Origin: Paenibacillus baekrokdamisoli
Lineage (GTDB): Bacteria > Bacillota > Bacilli > Paenibacillales > Paenibacillaceae
Length of the DNA: 64,000 bases
Reading direction: 5' to 3'
NCBI RefSeq assembly: GCF_003945345.1
Contig: NZ_AP019308.1
Location: 2,232,001 to 2,296,000 of the forward strand
Shown here: piece by piece, positions 25,322-34,235 of the stretch
Position numbering within the stretch: position 1 is the first letter of the stretch
How the letters are laid out: each line of letters starts with the position of its first letter
Made by a program: the position numbers and the translations under genes
The notes under the pieces: model-generated
Databases searched by the model: none
Seen by the model: the letters and a program-made list of their open reading frames with translations, nothing else
Told to the model about the DNA's origin: nothing

Positions 25322-25423
25322 TTCTTGTTCCTCCTAATGTTTTTGTGATGCTTTGCCTGAGAGCAACGTATTGCGTTTCTTCCAAACAAAACTACATCGT
25401 AAGCATTTGCCTCGTGTATGATG

Positions 25424-25453
25424 GATTGCTTACAATTGCTATTGTAACCAATC
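25424..25453. promoter_or_regulatory. Long perfect inverted repeat, probable operator
   Basis: Arms GATTG and TTACAAT on the left are mirrored exactly by ATTGTAA and CAATC on the right, around a TGCT centre, with one C bulge on each side. No T tract, so it is not a terminator. It lies about 103 bases upstream of the PepSY start and downstream of fetB. Confidence 0.5.
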
Positions 25454-25527
25454 GTTCTGAGAGCCTAAGGAGAATCACATTAGAATGAGATGAGAAATGG
25501 GAATACTGGAATTTCACCGCCAAATTT

Positions 25528-25549
25528 CACGGCTAACATACTAACCGTG
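25528..25549 (-). terminator. Hairpin directly after fetB
   Basis: CACGGCTAA / TAACCGTG, immediately past the fetB stop. On the minus strand it is followed by AAATTTGG, so it is at best a weak terminator. Confidence 0.45.
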
Positions 25550-26299
25550 TTAGACCTTTATTAACGAATCCTGTTTCGTAAACCAGAGGCGATAGGTCAG
25601 CATGCTAAGCATGATACTAGTTAACGCAGCGGATGAAGCAAAGGCAAACACGATTAAGATTTGATACCTCACCGCTTCAAGCGGGCTGGCTCCCGCAATA
25701 ATCATGCCTGTCATCATGCCTGGAAGCTGAACTAAGCCAACGGTCTTCATGCCATCTATCGTTGGAATCATGCTGGACTTCGTTGCTCGCTTCATCAGAG
25801 GATGAATCGCTTGCTTCGCTCCTGCCCCAAGCGCAAGCAGCGTTTCAACTTCTCCATGATTGGCTGTTATTTCACGGTTCATCTGATTGAGGTAGAGACT
25901 GGCTACCACCATGGAATTGCCAATTGTCATCCCGCTGATGGGAATGATATAGGTCGAGGAAAAAGGAATAATTCTAAGGACAAGCAGCAGGCCTACCGTA
26001 ATTATTTCTGTCATACACAGCGCTGCACCAATTCGAATAGCAGCTCCTTTGAGCGTTTTATTCCGTCTGAATACATTCCATGTCGCAACAGCAATCATAA
26101 GAAGCAGGATGAAGAGGATGATGAGAGGGTTATCCGATTGAAAGACATATTGAAGCACATAACCAACTAATAAGAGCTGTATGGCCGATCGTACCGTTCC
26201 AATGAAGAGGTCTTTCTCTAGGCCGAGTTTTTGCCAGATCGAGATAAATATGGCGAAGGCCACAAATATAAGTGTCATGGATAGCGCAAAAAGTGACAT
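25550..26299 (-). CDS. fetB: Iron export ABC permease FetB-like (UPF0014)
   Basis: 249 residues with about seven membrane helices. UPF0014 motifs are present: VGYVLQYVFQSDNP, IPISGMTIGNSMVVASLYL and LVQLPGMMTGMIIAGASPLEAVRYQ. In E. coli the FetAB pair exports iron and protects from peroxide. AAGGAG is 11 bases upstream of the ATG. It follows fetA by 26 bases and closes a seven-gene co-directional run that includes a two-component system, so its export may be controlled by that system. Confidence 0.85.
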   Translation of the reverse strand: MSLFALSMTLIFVAFAIFISIWQKLGLEKDLFIGTVRSAIQLLLVGYVLQYVFQSDNPLIILFILLLMIAVATWNVFRRNKTLKGAAIRIGAALCMTEIITVGLLLVLRIIPFSSTYIIPISGMTIGNSMVVASLYLNQMNREITANHGEVETLLALGAGAKQAIHPLMKRATKSSMIPTIDGMKTVGLVQLPGMMTGMIIAGASPLEAVRYQILIVFAFASSAALTSIMLSMLTYRLWFTKQDSLIKV

Positions 26300-26325
26300 C
26301 AGCTAAACGGCTCCTTCCCAGAACA

Positions 26326-27039
26326 TTATTCCTCCACGCCCTCTTTGAGAGATAAGGTTGAGAAGAATTTTTGAGTATCCTTATGTATCGTCAAGCTTCC
26401 ATCTTCTATCACCCAGATCTGGTTCGCAACCCTAGCCGCTTGTTCCATATCATGCGTAATCCAAATCCAAGCTGCACCGGTTGCAGCCTGCCACTCCTCC
26501 AACACCTGTTCGACAGCTAGTTTATGATGATGGTCTAAGGAGGCCGTGATTTCATCCAACAGAATAATCTCTGCACGCAGCAGCAGCGATCGGATCAGAG
26601 AGATTCGCTGCTTCTCTCCACCAGACAGTGTGGCTGCATGAGTCGACTTATCTATCCCGGCAAGACCGAGCTTCGAGAGAAGCTCTTCCGCGGCTTGACT
26701 GTCATATTCGGAGCGATGAAGCTTGCTTACAGCTCTTAGATTATCCTCAACAGAACCCTCCAGCATGAAGGGCTGCTGAGCGACATAGCAGACTTTCTTC
26801 CTCCAATCCTTGGGCTGCCATGCCGTGGAGCAAACTTCCTGCAAATAAATAGTTCCGGCATCATGGAGCTCAAGAAGCGATAAAATACGAAGCAGCGTGC
26901 TTTTCCCTTGTCCTGACGGACCTACGATCGCAATTTTGTCAGACGGCATGACACTAGCTGCTATTTCTTTGAACAGCAGCCTAGGTGTATGGCCGGCAAT
27001 TGTTTTGGATAACCGTTCGAACCGGAGTAGCGGCTCCAT
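26326..27039 (-). CDS. fetA: Iron export ABC ATP-binding protein FetA-like
   Basis: 237 residues from ATG 27039 (GGAGGAGGG about 7 bases upstream; the open frame runs back to 27096 inside the regulator gene). Walker A GPSGQGKSTLL, Q-loop VAQQPF, signature TLSGGEKQRISL, Walker B ILLDEITASLD and the switch His in WITHDMEQ are all intact. Partner of FetB. It begins 26 bases after the response regulator stop. Confidence 0.85.
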   Translation of the reverse strand: MEPLLRFERLSKTIAGHTPRLLFKEIAASVMPSDKIAIVGPSGQGKSTLLRILSLLELHDAGTIYLQEVCSTAWQPKDWRKKVCYVAQQPFMLEGSVEDNLRAVSKLHRSEYDSQAAEELLSKLGLAGIDKSTHAATLSGGEKQRISLIRSLLLRAEIILLDEITASLDHHHKLAVEQVLEEWQAATGAAWIWITHDMEQAARVANQIWVIEDGSLTIHKDTQKFFSTLSLKEGVEE

Positions 27040-27065
27040 CCTGCATCCCTCCTCCATCATTTCTT

Positions 27066-27752
27066 TTAGACTCTGAATCGGTAGCCAGCCCCCCATAACG
27101 TCTCGATATATTGTGGATCAGCAGCGTTAAGCTCAATTTTCTCTCGCACTTTGCGAATATGGACCGTAACCGTCTGTGTATCGCCTAAAGCATCTATTCC
27201 CCATACCTTCTCGAATAATTGATCTTTACTAAATACTCGGTTTGGGTGAATCGCGAGAAAATAGAGCAGCTCGAACTCTTTAGTCGTGAGTATAATCTCA
27301 CTGTCGTGAACATACACGCTTCGCGTATCATAATCCATGAACAGGCCACGAATATGGACTTCGTTTCTTGTTTCCTTCACTCCGATTAATCGTTCATAAC
27401 GGGCTAGATGAGCTTTGACCCTAGCAACAAGCTCTGCAGGCTTAAACGGCTTCGTTACGTAGTCATCCGCTCCAAGGCCTAGGCCACGGATAATATCAAT
27501 ATCCTCCGTACGCGCAGACACCATCAGAATCGGTATATCTTTCTTTTCCCTAATCTTCTTGCAAATATCAAAGCCATTCATCTTGGGAAGCATAACATCC
27601 AGAATAATTAAATCATAATTACCGTTCAAGCCCATGTGAAGTCCGATCTCGCCATTGGAAGCCATATCGACGTGATAACCGACCACTTCCAAGTAATCTC
27701 GCTGCAATTCAGCGATGCTCTGTTCATCCTCGATTAATAAAATCGTTTGCAT
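27066..27752 (-). CDS. Response regulator, OmpR family
   Basis: 228 residues. Receiver: IEDE pocket, phospho-acceptor Asp52 in LIILDVMLPKM, Ser in MVSART, Lys in VTKPFKP. Winged-helix DNA-binding domain at the C-terminus (KVWGIDALGDTQTVTVHIRK). ATG 27752 lies one base after the kinase stop, so translation is tightly coupled. Sits between the kinase and fetA. Confidence 0.92.
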   Translation of the reverse strand: MQTILLIEDEQSIAELQRDYLEVVGYHVDMASNGEIGLHMGLNGNYDLIILDVMLPKMNGFDICKKIREKKDIPILMVSARTEDIDIIRGLGLGADDYVTKPFKPAELVARVKAHLARYERLIGVKETRNEVHIRGLFMDYDTRSVYVHDSEIILTTKEFELLYFLAIHPNRVFSKDQLFEKVWGIDALGDTQTVTVHIRKVREKIELNAADPQYIETLWGAGYRFRV

Positions 27753-27753
27753 A

Positions 27754-29226
27754 TTAGTTATCCCTCATTGGCAGCAGCGGAAGCGTCAGCTTGATCACCG
27801 TACCCCTTTCTAACTCACTAGAGGCAGCAATCTCTCCGCCATGCCCATCCATAATCTGTTTGGCAATAGCAAGCCCTAATCCAGTACCGCCCGTAAGCGA
27901 GCTTCTCGATTCCTCCGCACGATAAAACCGTTCAAAAATATGAGCAAGAGACTCCGGCTCAATACCTTGACCGTTATCAGAAATTTCCATCTCTATTGAC
28001 ATAGGATCCATGTATGCCGTCAAATGAATCTGTTTATCCTCTTTATCCATATATTTGACACTGTTCTCAATGACATTATTAAGTACCCGTTTAAATTTGT
28101 CACGGTCCATAGAAACCTTCACATCAGGGTCCAATCGAATATTGGCCTGAAATCGAACCTGTTGTTTCTCTAATTCAAATTGCTGATCCTCCGCCCAGTC
28201 TGTTACAAAAGCGAGCATATCAACGGTTTCGAAGGAGAATGGCAATCGTTTCATATCAAGCTTTGAATAGAGAAATAATTCATCAATCAAATGATCCATT
28301 TCCTCCGCTTTGGTTGATAGGGTGCGCATATATTTTTGGGATTTCTCCGGTGTATCGGCAACGCCATCCAATATGCCATCGATATAACCCTTGATTGCTG
28401 TTATAGGTGTTTTGAGATCATGAGAGATATTTGAGATCAGCTCTTTCCGATTCTCCTCATCCTGGAGCTTCATTCGGATCGACTGCTTGAGCTGATACCT
28501 CATTTCTTCAAAGGCAATGCCAAGCTGGCCAATCTCATCCTTCCCTCGTACTTGTACTTCAAAATCCAAATGTCCCTCTTTAATTTGCTGGGCAGCTTTT
28601 CTTAGAAGCTGAAGCGGCTTAATAATATTTTTGGACATGAAATAAGTAAGCAAAACGTGAGTCAGAATCAATATGATCAGTAAGGAGATGAACAGTATCG
28701 GGAAAAATTTACGAACATAATACGTTCCCGGGTTAACTTTCGTAATAATAAACATGCTAATCGCTTGTTTAGCGTTCGGTGAGAAATCAAACTGCGTCAA
28801 GACGTACAAGGCATTATCCATTCGCTTAGCGGGTTTCTGTTCCCGATATTCATTATGCTGATATTTCGGCAAATCCGTCATTAATGTCTTTATTCCAACA
28901 AGGCTGCTGGAAGAGTAGATTATGCGATCATTCGAACGGATAACGAGACCCGCTTTCTTCTTCTCAATCTCTAGGCTAATATCATTTAAATAACTGGCAT
29001 CCATCAGCAAGGACGGATTACGTTCGATCGTACGGTTCACTTCTTTGGACAAATGGTAGAAATTCTCTTGATCAAATGATTGCTCCGAGGATTCATAAAA
29101 GCTTTTGAGATTCTGCAAATCACCACGGAAGACGACAACCATAAGCAATGAAATCAATACGATCAGTACTAACGGTACAACTAACATGGCCGCATAGGAA
29201 AGCAGCAGCTTCAGCCGAATGGACAT
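27754..29226 (-). CDS. Sensor histidine kinase
   Basis: 490 residues. Membrane segments near 9-33 and 174-197 with a ~140-residue extracytoplasmic domain; HAMP at about 198-250 (NIIKPLQLLRKAAQQIKEGH); HisKA with His269 in ISNISHDLKTPITAIKGYI; HATPase boxes NVIENSVKYM, DNGQGIEPE, GGTGLGLAIAK. The class resembles kinases that respond to cell-wall antibiotics, but this one has a large outer domain. GAGGAG is 11 bases upstream of the ATG. It lies 20 bases after the ABC permease gene. Confidence 0.92.
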   Translation of the reverse strand: MSIRLKLLLSYAAMLVVPLVLIVLISLLMVVVFRGDLQNLKSFYESSEQSFDQENFYHLSKEVNRTIERNPSLLMDASYLNDISLEIEKKKAGLVIRSNDRIIYSSSSLVGIKTLMTDLPKYQHNEYREQKPAKRMDNALYVLTQFDFSPNAKQAISMFIITKVNPGTYYVRKFFPILFISLLIILILTHVLLTYFMSKNIIKPLQLLRKAAQQIKEGHLDFEVQVRGKDEIGQLGIAFEEMRYQLKQSIRMKLQDEENRKELISNISHDLKTPITAIKGYIDGILDGVADTPEKSQKYMRTLSTKAEEMDHLIDELFLYSKLDMKRLPFSFETVDMLAFVTDWAEDQQFELEKQQVRFQANIRLDPDVKVSMDRDKFKRVLNNVIENSVKYMDKEDKQIHLTAYMDPMSIEMEISDNGQGIEPESLAHIFERFYRAEESRSSLTGGTGLGLAIAKQIMDGHGGEIAASSELERGTVIKLTLPLLPMRDN

Positions 29227-29246
29227 GTCGATGTCGACTCCTCTTT

Positions 29247-29999
29247 CTATGCTTCTTTTCGATCAAACATAAGATATCCCAATGAAAAAAACAAGACAAG
29301 ACCGGAAAGCACAAACAATGAGGAAGAAAAAAGCCTTCCCACCGATACATTGCTGCTTAGCCAAAGGACATACCAATCTGTATAAGAGGTGATCGAAAAA
29401 GCAGAAAACGATTTGACGAAGAAAGGAAGTACTTTTGCCACCGCATAAATAACAATCGAGAAGACGAGAAAGCCTGATGCACTTTGAAAAAACTGGGCGA
29501 TGAAAACAAATAAAGCGGCAAGTGCCAGCATGGCTACAAAACCGGCAAAATAGGCTTTCCCATAACCAAACCAATCTGCTGCGCCCAAGCCAGATGTATG
29601 CCCTAGAAACAAATTACACAGCAAGGTAACGATGAACAACACCACAAGCACCAGAGCGATCGCACTTCCTAAGGCCATCATTTTCGCCGTAAAAGCTTGA
29701 AATCGCGTAATCGGTCTGAGCAAGGATAGCTTCAGCGTTCGAGTCGAAATCTCCTGTGGGAATAAATCAGCAGCCGTTAGAAATATAAAGAGCGGAATCC
29801 AGAATAACGTATACATGCTTAGCATTTCTATCGGAAATGCCGTTCCTACTGTGACAAAAGCGGCAATGGGCTGAATCGCATGAAAAGAAATGGCTAGCAA
29901 AATGGGCAATAGGGCTGAAACGATTGTAAATAGAAGTGTCTTTCTTCGATATCCAAGTAACAGCAGCTCATTGCGGTATCCGGCTTTTAGACTGTTCAT
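29247..29999 (-). CDS. ABC-2 type transporter permease
   Basis: 250 residues with six membrane helices. The segment STRTLKLSLLRPITRFQAFT between helices 2 and 3 is the signature of the ABC-2 permeases that pair with NatA/BcrA-like ATPases (bacitracin, lantibiotic or Na+ export). It starts 6 bases after the ATPase gene and precedes the kinase. Confidence 0.87.
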   Translation of the reverse strand: MNSLKAGYRNELLLLGYRRKTLLFTIVSALLPILLAISFHAIQPIAAFVTVGTAFPIEMLSMYTLFWIPLFIFLTAADLFPQEISTRTLKLSLLRPITRFQAFTAKMMALGSAIALVLVVLFIVTLLCNLFLGHTSGLGAADWFGYGKAYFAGFVAMLALAALFVFIAQFFQSASGFLVFSIVIYAVAKVLPFFVKSFSAFSITSYTDWYVLWLSSNVSVGRLFSSSLFVLSGLVLFFSLGYLMFDRKEA

Positions 30000-30005
30000 A
30001 ACTCA

Positions 30006-30728
30006 CTATGCCTCCTTTGCCATTCGTAATTGCTCGATATAATAGTGCTCTAATGTTAAACCATCCTGCAGTAAATCAGATACGCTGCCTTCTTGGATAA
30101 GCGCCCCTCCATAAATAATGCCAACACGGTTGCATAACTGCTCCAGCTCGTGAATCATATGGCTGGAGAGGATGAAGGTCATTCCCTTTTCCTCTGAAAG
30201 ACGCCTAACAACCTCTCGAAATAACACAATTCCTTCAATATCCAAGCCATTCGTCGGTTCATCAAGGATGATAAGCTCCGGCTCCGGTAAGATCGCTGCA
30301 GCTAACGCCAGCTTCTGCTTCATACCAGTTGAGAAATGCTTAATCCTCTCTTTGGCAACGCCTTGTAAGCCAACAAGCTCAAGTACATCGAAGATCTGCT
30401 TATCACTAATAGAAGGATAGAAGTTCGCTACCAGCTTCAGATGCTGGTAAGCACTAATAAAGTCGTAAAAGTCGGCAGATTCAATCATACAGCCCACTCG
30501 TTGAAGTGCCACACCGCCAACTTCATCGATACGTTGGCCGAATAAGGCTACCGTTCCTTCGTCTGCTCGAATCAAGCCTGTGATCGTTTTGAGCAGGGTC
30601 GTTTTCCCAGAGCCATTAGGACCGAGTAAGCCATATACATCGCCCTTCTTCAACGAGAGGTCGATCTGGCGGATACCTCTTTGATTGCGATATTGCTTGC
30701 TCACCTTGTTGATCTCCAATATGGACAT
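30006..30728 (-). CDS. ABC transporter ATP-binding protein (BcrA/NatA-like)
   Basis: 240 residues. Walker A LLGPNGSGKTTLLK, signature FSTGMKQKLALA, Walker B LIILDEPTNGLD, H-loop ILSSHMIHELE. The S-T-G-M-K-Q-K signature is typical for the BcrA/antibiotic-resistance and CcmA groups. Pairs with the downstream ABC-2 permease. GGGGGAT lies upstream of the ATG. Confidence 0.9.
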   Translation of the reverse strand: MSILEINKVSKQYRNQRGIRQIDLSLKKGDVYGLLGPNGSGKTTLLKTITGLIRADEGTVALFGQRIDEVGGVALQRVGCMIESADFYDFISAYQHLKLVANFYPSISDKQIFDVLELVGLQGVAKERIKHFSTGMKQKLALAAAILPEPELIILDEPTNGLDIEGIVLFREVVRRLSEEKGMTFILSSHMIHELEQLCNRVGIIYGGALIQEGSVSDLLQDGLTLEHYYIEQLRMAKEA

Positions 30729-30753
30729 GTCCCTATCCCCCTTAATACTTTTA

Positions 30754-30785
30754 CAGCAGATAAGGCCTAATCGCCCTATCTGCTG
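30754..30785 (-). promoter_or_regulatory. Intercistronic hairpin before the ABC ATPase gene
   Basis: CAGCAGAT with ATCTGCTG and an inner GGC/GCC pair form a hairpin between the exported-protein gene and the ABC genes. It has no clear T tract. It may reduce read-through or stabilise the upstream message. Confidence 0.45.
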
Positions 30786-30817
30786 CTGTTCGTTACCTAT
30801 TCGCTGTATGCAATGAA

Positions 30818-31759
30818 TTAATCTTGTTCATCGAAGGAATGACCGTGATCATTCTTAACCTGCTGTACATTCTTCCCTTTCAGGTCAATCGTATCAGGCG
30901 TTGTTGCATTGTAGTTCGACAGCTGGGCATTCACGTTAATGGTCACGTCATGATTGACGCTGCTCGCATCTTTCCCGGAGAAAGTGACGCTGAACTGCTG
31001 ATTCTTAATGAAGTTATTGGCATCGATATCCGCTTGTAAGGATACATTCGTAATTTGGATATCCTGAGTCAATGACAATTGACTTGGTTTAAATAAGCTC
31101 GACTCGAGCAGCTTGTCCGGCTCCGCTGACCCCTCTTTGGCATCCGAAGCCCGTTTGCCCTCGTGATGGTTCTCAGACAATTGTTTAAACGCTAGAGGTG
31201 CCAACGCTTGAAGCACAGCTGGAATTTGAGCATTACTTAGCTTCATGGAAATATGCTCAGAGCCATCGGTATTCTTATCCGAAACGACTTCATTTTGCAA
31301 ATTACCGACTAAAGCATCGATGACCGTCTCGGCTTGTTTGCTCATCCACGCCGAATCCTGCTCATTCGGATCATTATTCTTCTCGCGTTTCTTCTCCTTC
31401 TTCTCCGACTTGACATAATAAACGTCCTTATCGCTTGCTTTCCATACCGTTTGATTCGATTGCTTGAAGAGATCGAGCGATTGCTTCTTGTTTTGACCTG
31501 CAATCGCAACCGTTCCACTAGCTGTCTCATTTGTAAGATTGATTTTCAAGCTTCCTGTGGCATTGTTAAGCGTTGTTCCATTGTCTTGAAGGACAACCTC
31601 TGCTTGCACACTCACACTTTTTGCCGTTTTGGAATTCTTCAAGGCCTCTTTGTAGTTCTCATAACCTGAAGTACCCGCTAATGCTGTGATCCCTGTCGTA
31701 GCCATAACCACCGTACTAATCCCAATCGCACTTCCCAATACAACCCATTTCTTCTTCAT
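30818..31759 (-). CDS. Exported protein with His-rich tail, upstream of ABC/two-component genes
   Basis: 313 residues. Signal sequence (KKKWVVLGSAIGISTVVMAT, TGITALAG). The mature part is made of beta-strand repeats (VSVQAEVVLQDNGTT, TASGTVAIAG, HDVTINVNAQLSNYN), like periplasmic or cell-surface lipid- or ligand-binding proteins. A charged stretch KSEKKEKKREKNNDPNEQD lies in the middle, and His-containing segments NHHEGK and NDHGHSF suggest possible metal binding. No family recognised. It heads the co-directional cluster and may be the sensor or substrate-capture part. A 63-bp-period direct repeat lies just upstream. Confidence 0.7.
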   Translation of the reverse strand: MKKKWVVLGSAIGISTVVMATTGITALAGTSGYENYKEALKNSKTAKSVSVQAEVVLQDNGTTLNNATGSLKINLTNETASGTVAIAGQNKKQSLDLFKQSNQTVWKASDKDVYYVKSEKKEKKREKNNDPNEQDSAWMSKQAETVIDALVGNLQNEVVSDKNTDGSEHISMKLSNAQIPAVLQALAPLAFKQLSENHHEGKRASDAKEGSAEPDKLLESSLFKPSQLSLTQDIQITNVSLQADIDANNFIKNQQFSVTFSGKDASSVNHDVTINVNAQLSNYNATTPDTIDLKGKNVQQVKNDHGHSFDEQD

Positions 31760-31773
31760 TTGTTACCTCCTAA

Positions 31774-31885
31774 AAGTTTTTGCGATTCTTCTTGGCATAC
31801 ATCCTGCGAGCGAAAACTACTTCGGAAGCATATGCTAAGTTTTTGCGACTCTTCTTGGCATACATCCTGCGAGCGAAAACTACTT
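31774..31885. repeat. Pair of 49-bp direct repeats, 63-bp period
   Basis: 31774-31822 and 31837-31885 are identical but for one base (GCGATTC against GCGACTC) and contain CATACATCCTGCGAGCGAAA. They lie in the 5' region of the exported-protein gene, 15 bases beyond its ATG. Confidence 0.9.
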
Positions 31886-32038
31886 TCCCCCTTATTAAGG
31901 GTAGCCCAAAGTTCTAAACTCCTTATGAAGCAGTTATTAAAAAAAGATTAACTTTTCGAAAAAGGGTTGTTCCTGTCCACAAAAATCCTTATACTCTATG
32001 ACATTGAACGACAACATCATAGATTGGAGTGAGAAGAG

Positions 32039-32920
32039 ATGCGCCGCCTGCTGCAACCAACTAAGATTTCTCTTATACTCCTTGTCTTAATTGGGACTGT
32101 ATTAGGGATTTACAGCTATCGCACGAATCAAGTAAATGGAGAATCTCTTGTCAAGATCGTCAAGAAACCAACGATCGATCATATTGTCATCATCGTGGAG
32201 GAGAACCATTCCTTCAAAGAAATTGTCGGTAATAAATCTGCACCATTCATGAATCAATTATTCAAGGAAGGCGCTAGTCTGGCTAATCATTATGCCATTG
32301 AACATCCTAGTCAGCCGAATTACCTCGATCTATTCGCTGGATCGAATCTTGGCGTTACTACAGACGGCAAGCCCAAGAAAACTTTTCAAACCGCTAATTT
32401 AGCTTCTGAATTAATTCATCATGGGTTCACATTCGCCGGTTATTCGGAGGGACTTCCCAAGATCGGCTATACAGGCCCCTATGATTTGAGAACAGGCTAT
32501 GCCAGAAAACATAACCCTTGGGTTAATTTTTCCAATGTATCTCCTAAGCTAAACCTGCCGTTCACAAGCTTCCCAAAAGATTATGCTAAGCTTCCAACTG
32601 TATCTTTCGTCGTACCCAACATGGATCACGATATTCACGATGGGACGATAAAAGAAGCCGACGACTGGTTGAAAGCTAATTTATCCGGTTACATCCAATG
32701 GGCCAAGCAGCATAATAGCTTATTCATCCTAACTTGGGATGAAGATGATCTTAGTGCGAAGAACCGAATTCCTACCGTCCTTGTTGGGCCCATGGTGAAA
32801 CCAACGAAATACATGGCGAAAACGAATCATTATTCCCTACTTCGAACGATTGAAGAACAATACGGACTGAATTACGTAGGTCACAGTAAAGATGCCAAAG
32901 CCATACCTGTTTTGAAATAG
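32039..32920 (+). CDS. Membrane-anchored phosphoesterase / acid phosphatase-like protein
   Basis: 293 residues. A single hydrophobic segment at 9-27 acts as membrane anchor or uncleaved signal. The phosphoesterase family (PF04185-type) motifs are present: HIVIIVEENHSFKEI (metal Glu-Asn), HYAIEHPSQPNYLDLFAG, VVPNMDHDIHDG and LTWDEDD. Relatives hydrolyse phosphate monoesters or phospholipids outside the cell. GTGAGAAGAG precedes the ATG. It is a single gene, followed by a family C repeat and a bidirectional terminator. Confidence 0.85.
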   Translation: MRRLLQPTKISLILLVLIGTVLGIYSYRTNQVNGESLVKIVKKPTIDHIVIIVEENHSFKEIVGNKSAPFMNQLFKEGASLANHYAIEHPSQPNYLDLFAGSNLGVTTDGKPKKTFQTANLASELIHHGFTFAGYSEGLPKIGYTGPYDLRTGYARKHNPWVNFSNVSPKLNLPFTSFPKDYAKLPTVSFVVPNMDHDIHDGTIKEADDWLKANLSGYIQWAKQHNSLFILTWDEDDLSAKNRIPTVLVGPMVKPTKYMAKTNHYSLLRTIEEQYGLNYVGHSKDAKAIPVLK

Positions 32921-32928
32921 ATTGGAAC

Positions 32929-32976
32929 AAGAAGAAACGGCTAACGCCGTCCTTGGCGGCAAAGTTAGTTTCTTCT
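32929..32976 (+). repeat. Repeat family C, copy C1
   Basis: Shares AAGAAACGGCTAACGCCGT and CTTGGCGGC with C2 and C3. The outer stem AGAAGAAAC / GTTTCTTCT encloses an ACGGC/GCCGT hairpin. It begins 9 bases after the phosphoesterase stop. Confidence 0.8.
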
Positions 32977-32983
32977 ATATGTT

Positions 32984-33039
32984 AAAAAAGACTAGCAAGA
33001 GTAAGGAAATGCTCCTTACTTGATCTGCTGGTCTTTTTT
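32984..33039. terminator. Bidirectional terminator
   Basis: GACTAGCA...TGCTGGTC with inner AGTAAGGA / TCCTTACT, A6 on the left and T6 on the right. It serves the phosphoesterase gene and the convergent small membrane protein, whose last codons lie within it. Confidence 0.85.
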
Positions 33040-33198
33040 ATTCGTCATTTGTAATAGATAGTAACCGCTGTAAAATATGATGAATGAGCCAGCTTCTGAA
33101 ACAACCAGCTTTATTGCTGTCGATTCATTTCCAGCTAACATTAGTCCGTATAGGGATACACCGCTTACTAAAGCGGCAGCAAGTATGACTATTCTCAT
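33016..33198 (-). CDS. Two-helix small membrane protein
   Basis: 60 residues from ATG 33198, with GGAG 9 bases upstream; the frame opens at 33207. Two hydrophobic segments (about 3-22 and 32-50) and a basic C-terminal tail. Not recognised. It stands alone and is convergent to the phosphoesterase gene. Confidence 0.6.
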   Translation of the reverse strand: MRIVILAAALVSGVSLYGLMLAGNESTAIKLVVSEAGSFIIFYSGYYLLQMTNKKDQQIK

Positions 33199-33302
33199 GG
33201 GGCACATCTCCTTTCATTTCTCCATTTGAATTTCTTCAAGATGAAGATGCCTACTTGAAAAGTATAGCAAGTTTAAATGAGAACACGCTGTGAGAATGTG
33301 CC

Positions 33303-33375
33303 AAGTTGAACTTAAGAAACGAACAATGAGCCGCTGCACAGATGGAATGTTCTTCCGATCGCTGTTGAGCCCGGA
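33303..33375 (+). repeat. Hairpin element family A, copy A4 (left half only)
   Basis: Carries the left terminal repeat AAGTTGAACT and the left arm up to GAGCCCGGA, then breaks off 6 bases before the uppP stop. The right half is missing. Confidence 0.9.
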
Positions 33376-33381
33376 CTTTTG

Positions 33382-34197
33382 TTAAGAAGAGATTAAGTAA
33401 ATGAAGAAGACTGCTGCCAGTACAAAACGGTAATAAGCAAATGGCGCGAGCTTGAAGCGCTCTAGCAGCTTCAGGAATGTAAGCACAGCCAACAAGGCAA
33501 CAACAAAGGCAACTACGAAACCAGTTAAGAAAAACATCGCATCATCTGCGGTTAATAATTTATAACTCTTCAGCAGCTCGTAACCACTCGCAGCGATCAT
33601 CATTGGAATCGCAACAAGAAACGAGAAATTAGTTGCTGCCCTATAGCTAGCTCCGATCAACAAGCCTCCTGCAATCGTCGCTCCTGATCGGGAGAAGCCA
33701 GGCCATAGAGCAAGACATTGAAACAGGCCGATCAAGAACGCTTGCTTGTACGATAGCTCATCGATTCCTTCTGCTTGTACAGTCGCTTGTCGTTTCTGAC
33801 CATACAGCATGAATACCCCCCCAACAACAAGACCAATCAGTACCGTGTAGGGTGAGAATAAATAATTCTTAATGACCGAATGCAAGACTAGCCCAAGCAC
33901 CATTGCAGGAAGACAAGCTAAGATAATGTGAATCAGGTTTAACTTATGACTCGTTGCCGGTGCGCTGGATTCTTTCGAGCTGGCAAGACCAAACAAAGCG
34001 AGAATTCTCCGGTAATAGATAACTGCTACTGCAAGAATGGCACCCAACTGAATAATGATTTCGAAGGTATCTGCCTTCTCACCTGTGAATCCTAACAATT
34101 TGCCGCTCAAAATCAAATGCCCTGTCGATGAAACGGGTAAAAACTCAGTCAACCCTTCTACAATCCCTTGAATAATAGCCGTAATAATTGAATCCAA
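33382..34197 (-). CDS. uppP: Undecaprenyl-diphosphatase UppP (BacA)
   Basis: 271 residues, eight membrane helices. The two signature regions are intact: GIVEGLTEFLPVSSTGHLIL near the N-terminus and WPGFSRSGATI in the middle, containing the catalytic Glu and Ser/Arg residues. The enzyme recycles undecaprenyl pyrophosphate for peptidoglycan synthesis and confers bacitracin resistance. Its 3' end abuts the truncated repeat A4, without visible loss of coding sequence. Confidence 0.95.
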   Translation of the reverse strand: MDSIITAIIQGIVEGLTEFLPVSSTGHLILSGKLLGFTGEKADTFEIIIQLGAILAVAVIYYRRILALFGLASSKESSAPATSHKLNLIHIILACLPAMVLGLVLHSVIKNYLFSPYTVLIGLVVGGVFMLYGQKRQATVQAEGIDELSYKQAFLIGLFQCLALWPGFSRSGATIAGGLLIGASYRAATNFSFLVAIPMMIAASGYELLKSYKLLTADDAMFFLTGFVVAFVVALLAVLTFLKLLERFKLAPFAYYRFVLAAVFFIYLISS

Positions 34198-34235
34198 TGC
34201 TCCTCACTCCATCTATGTTATTTGATAGGTAATCC

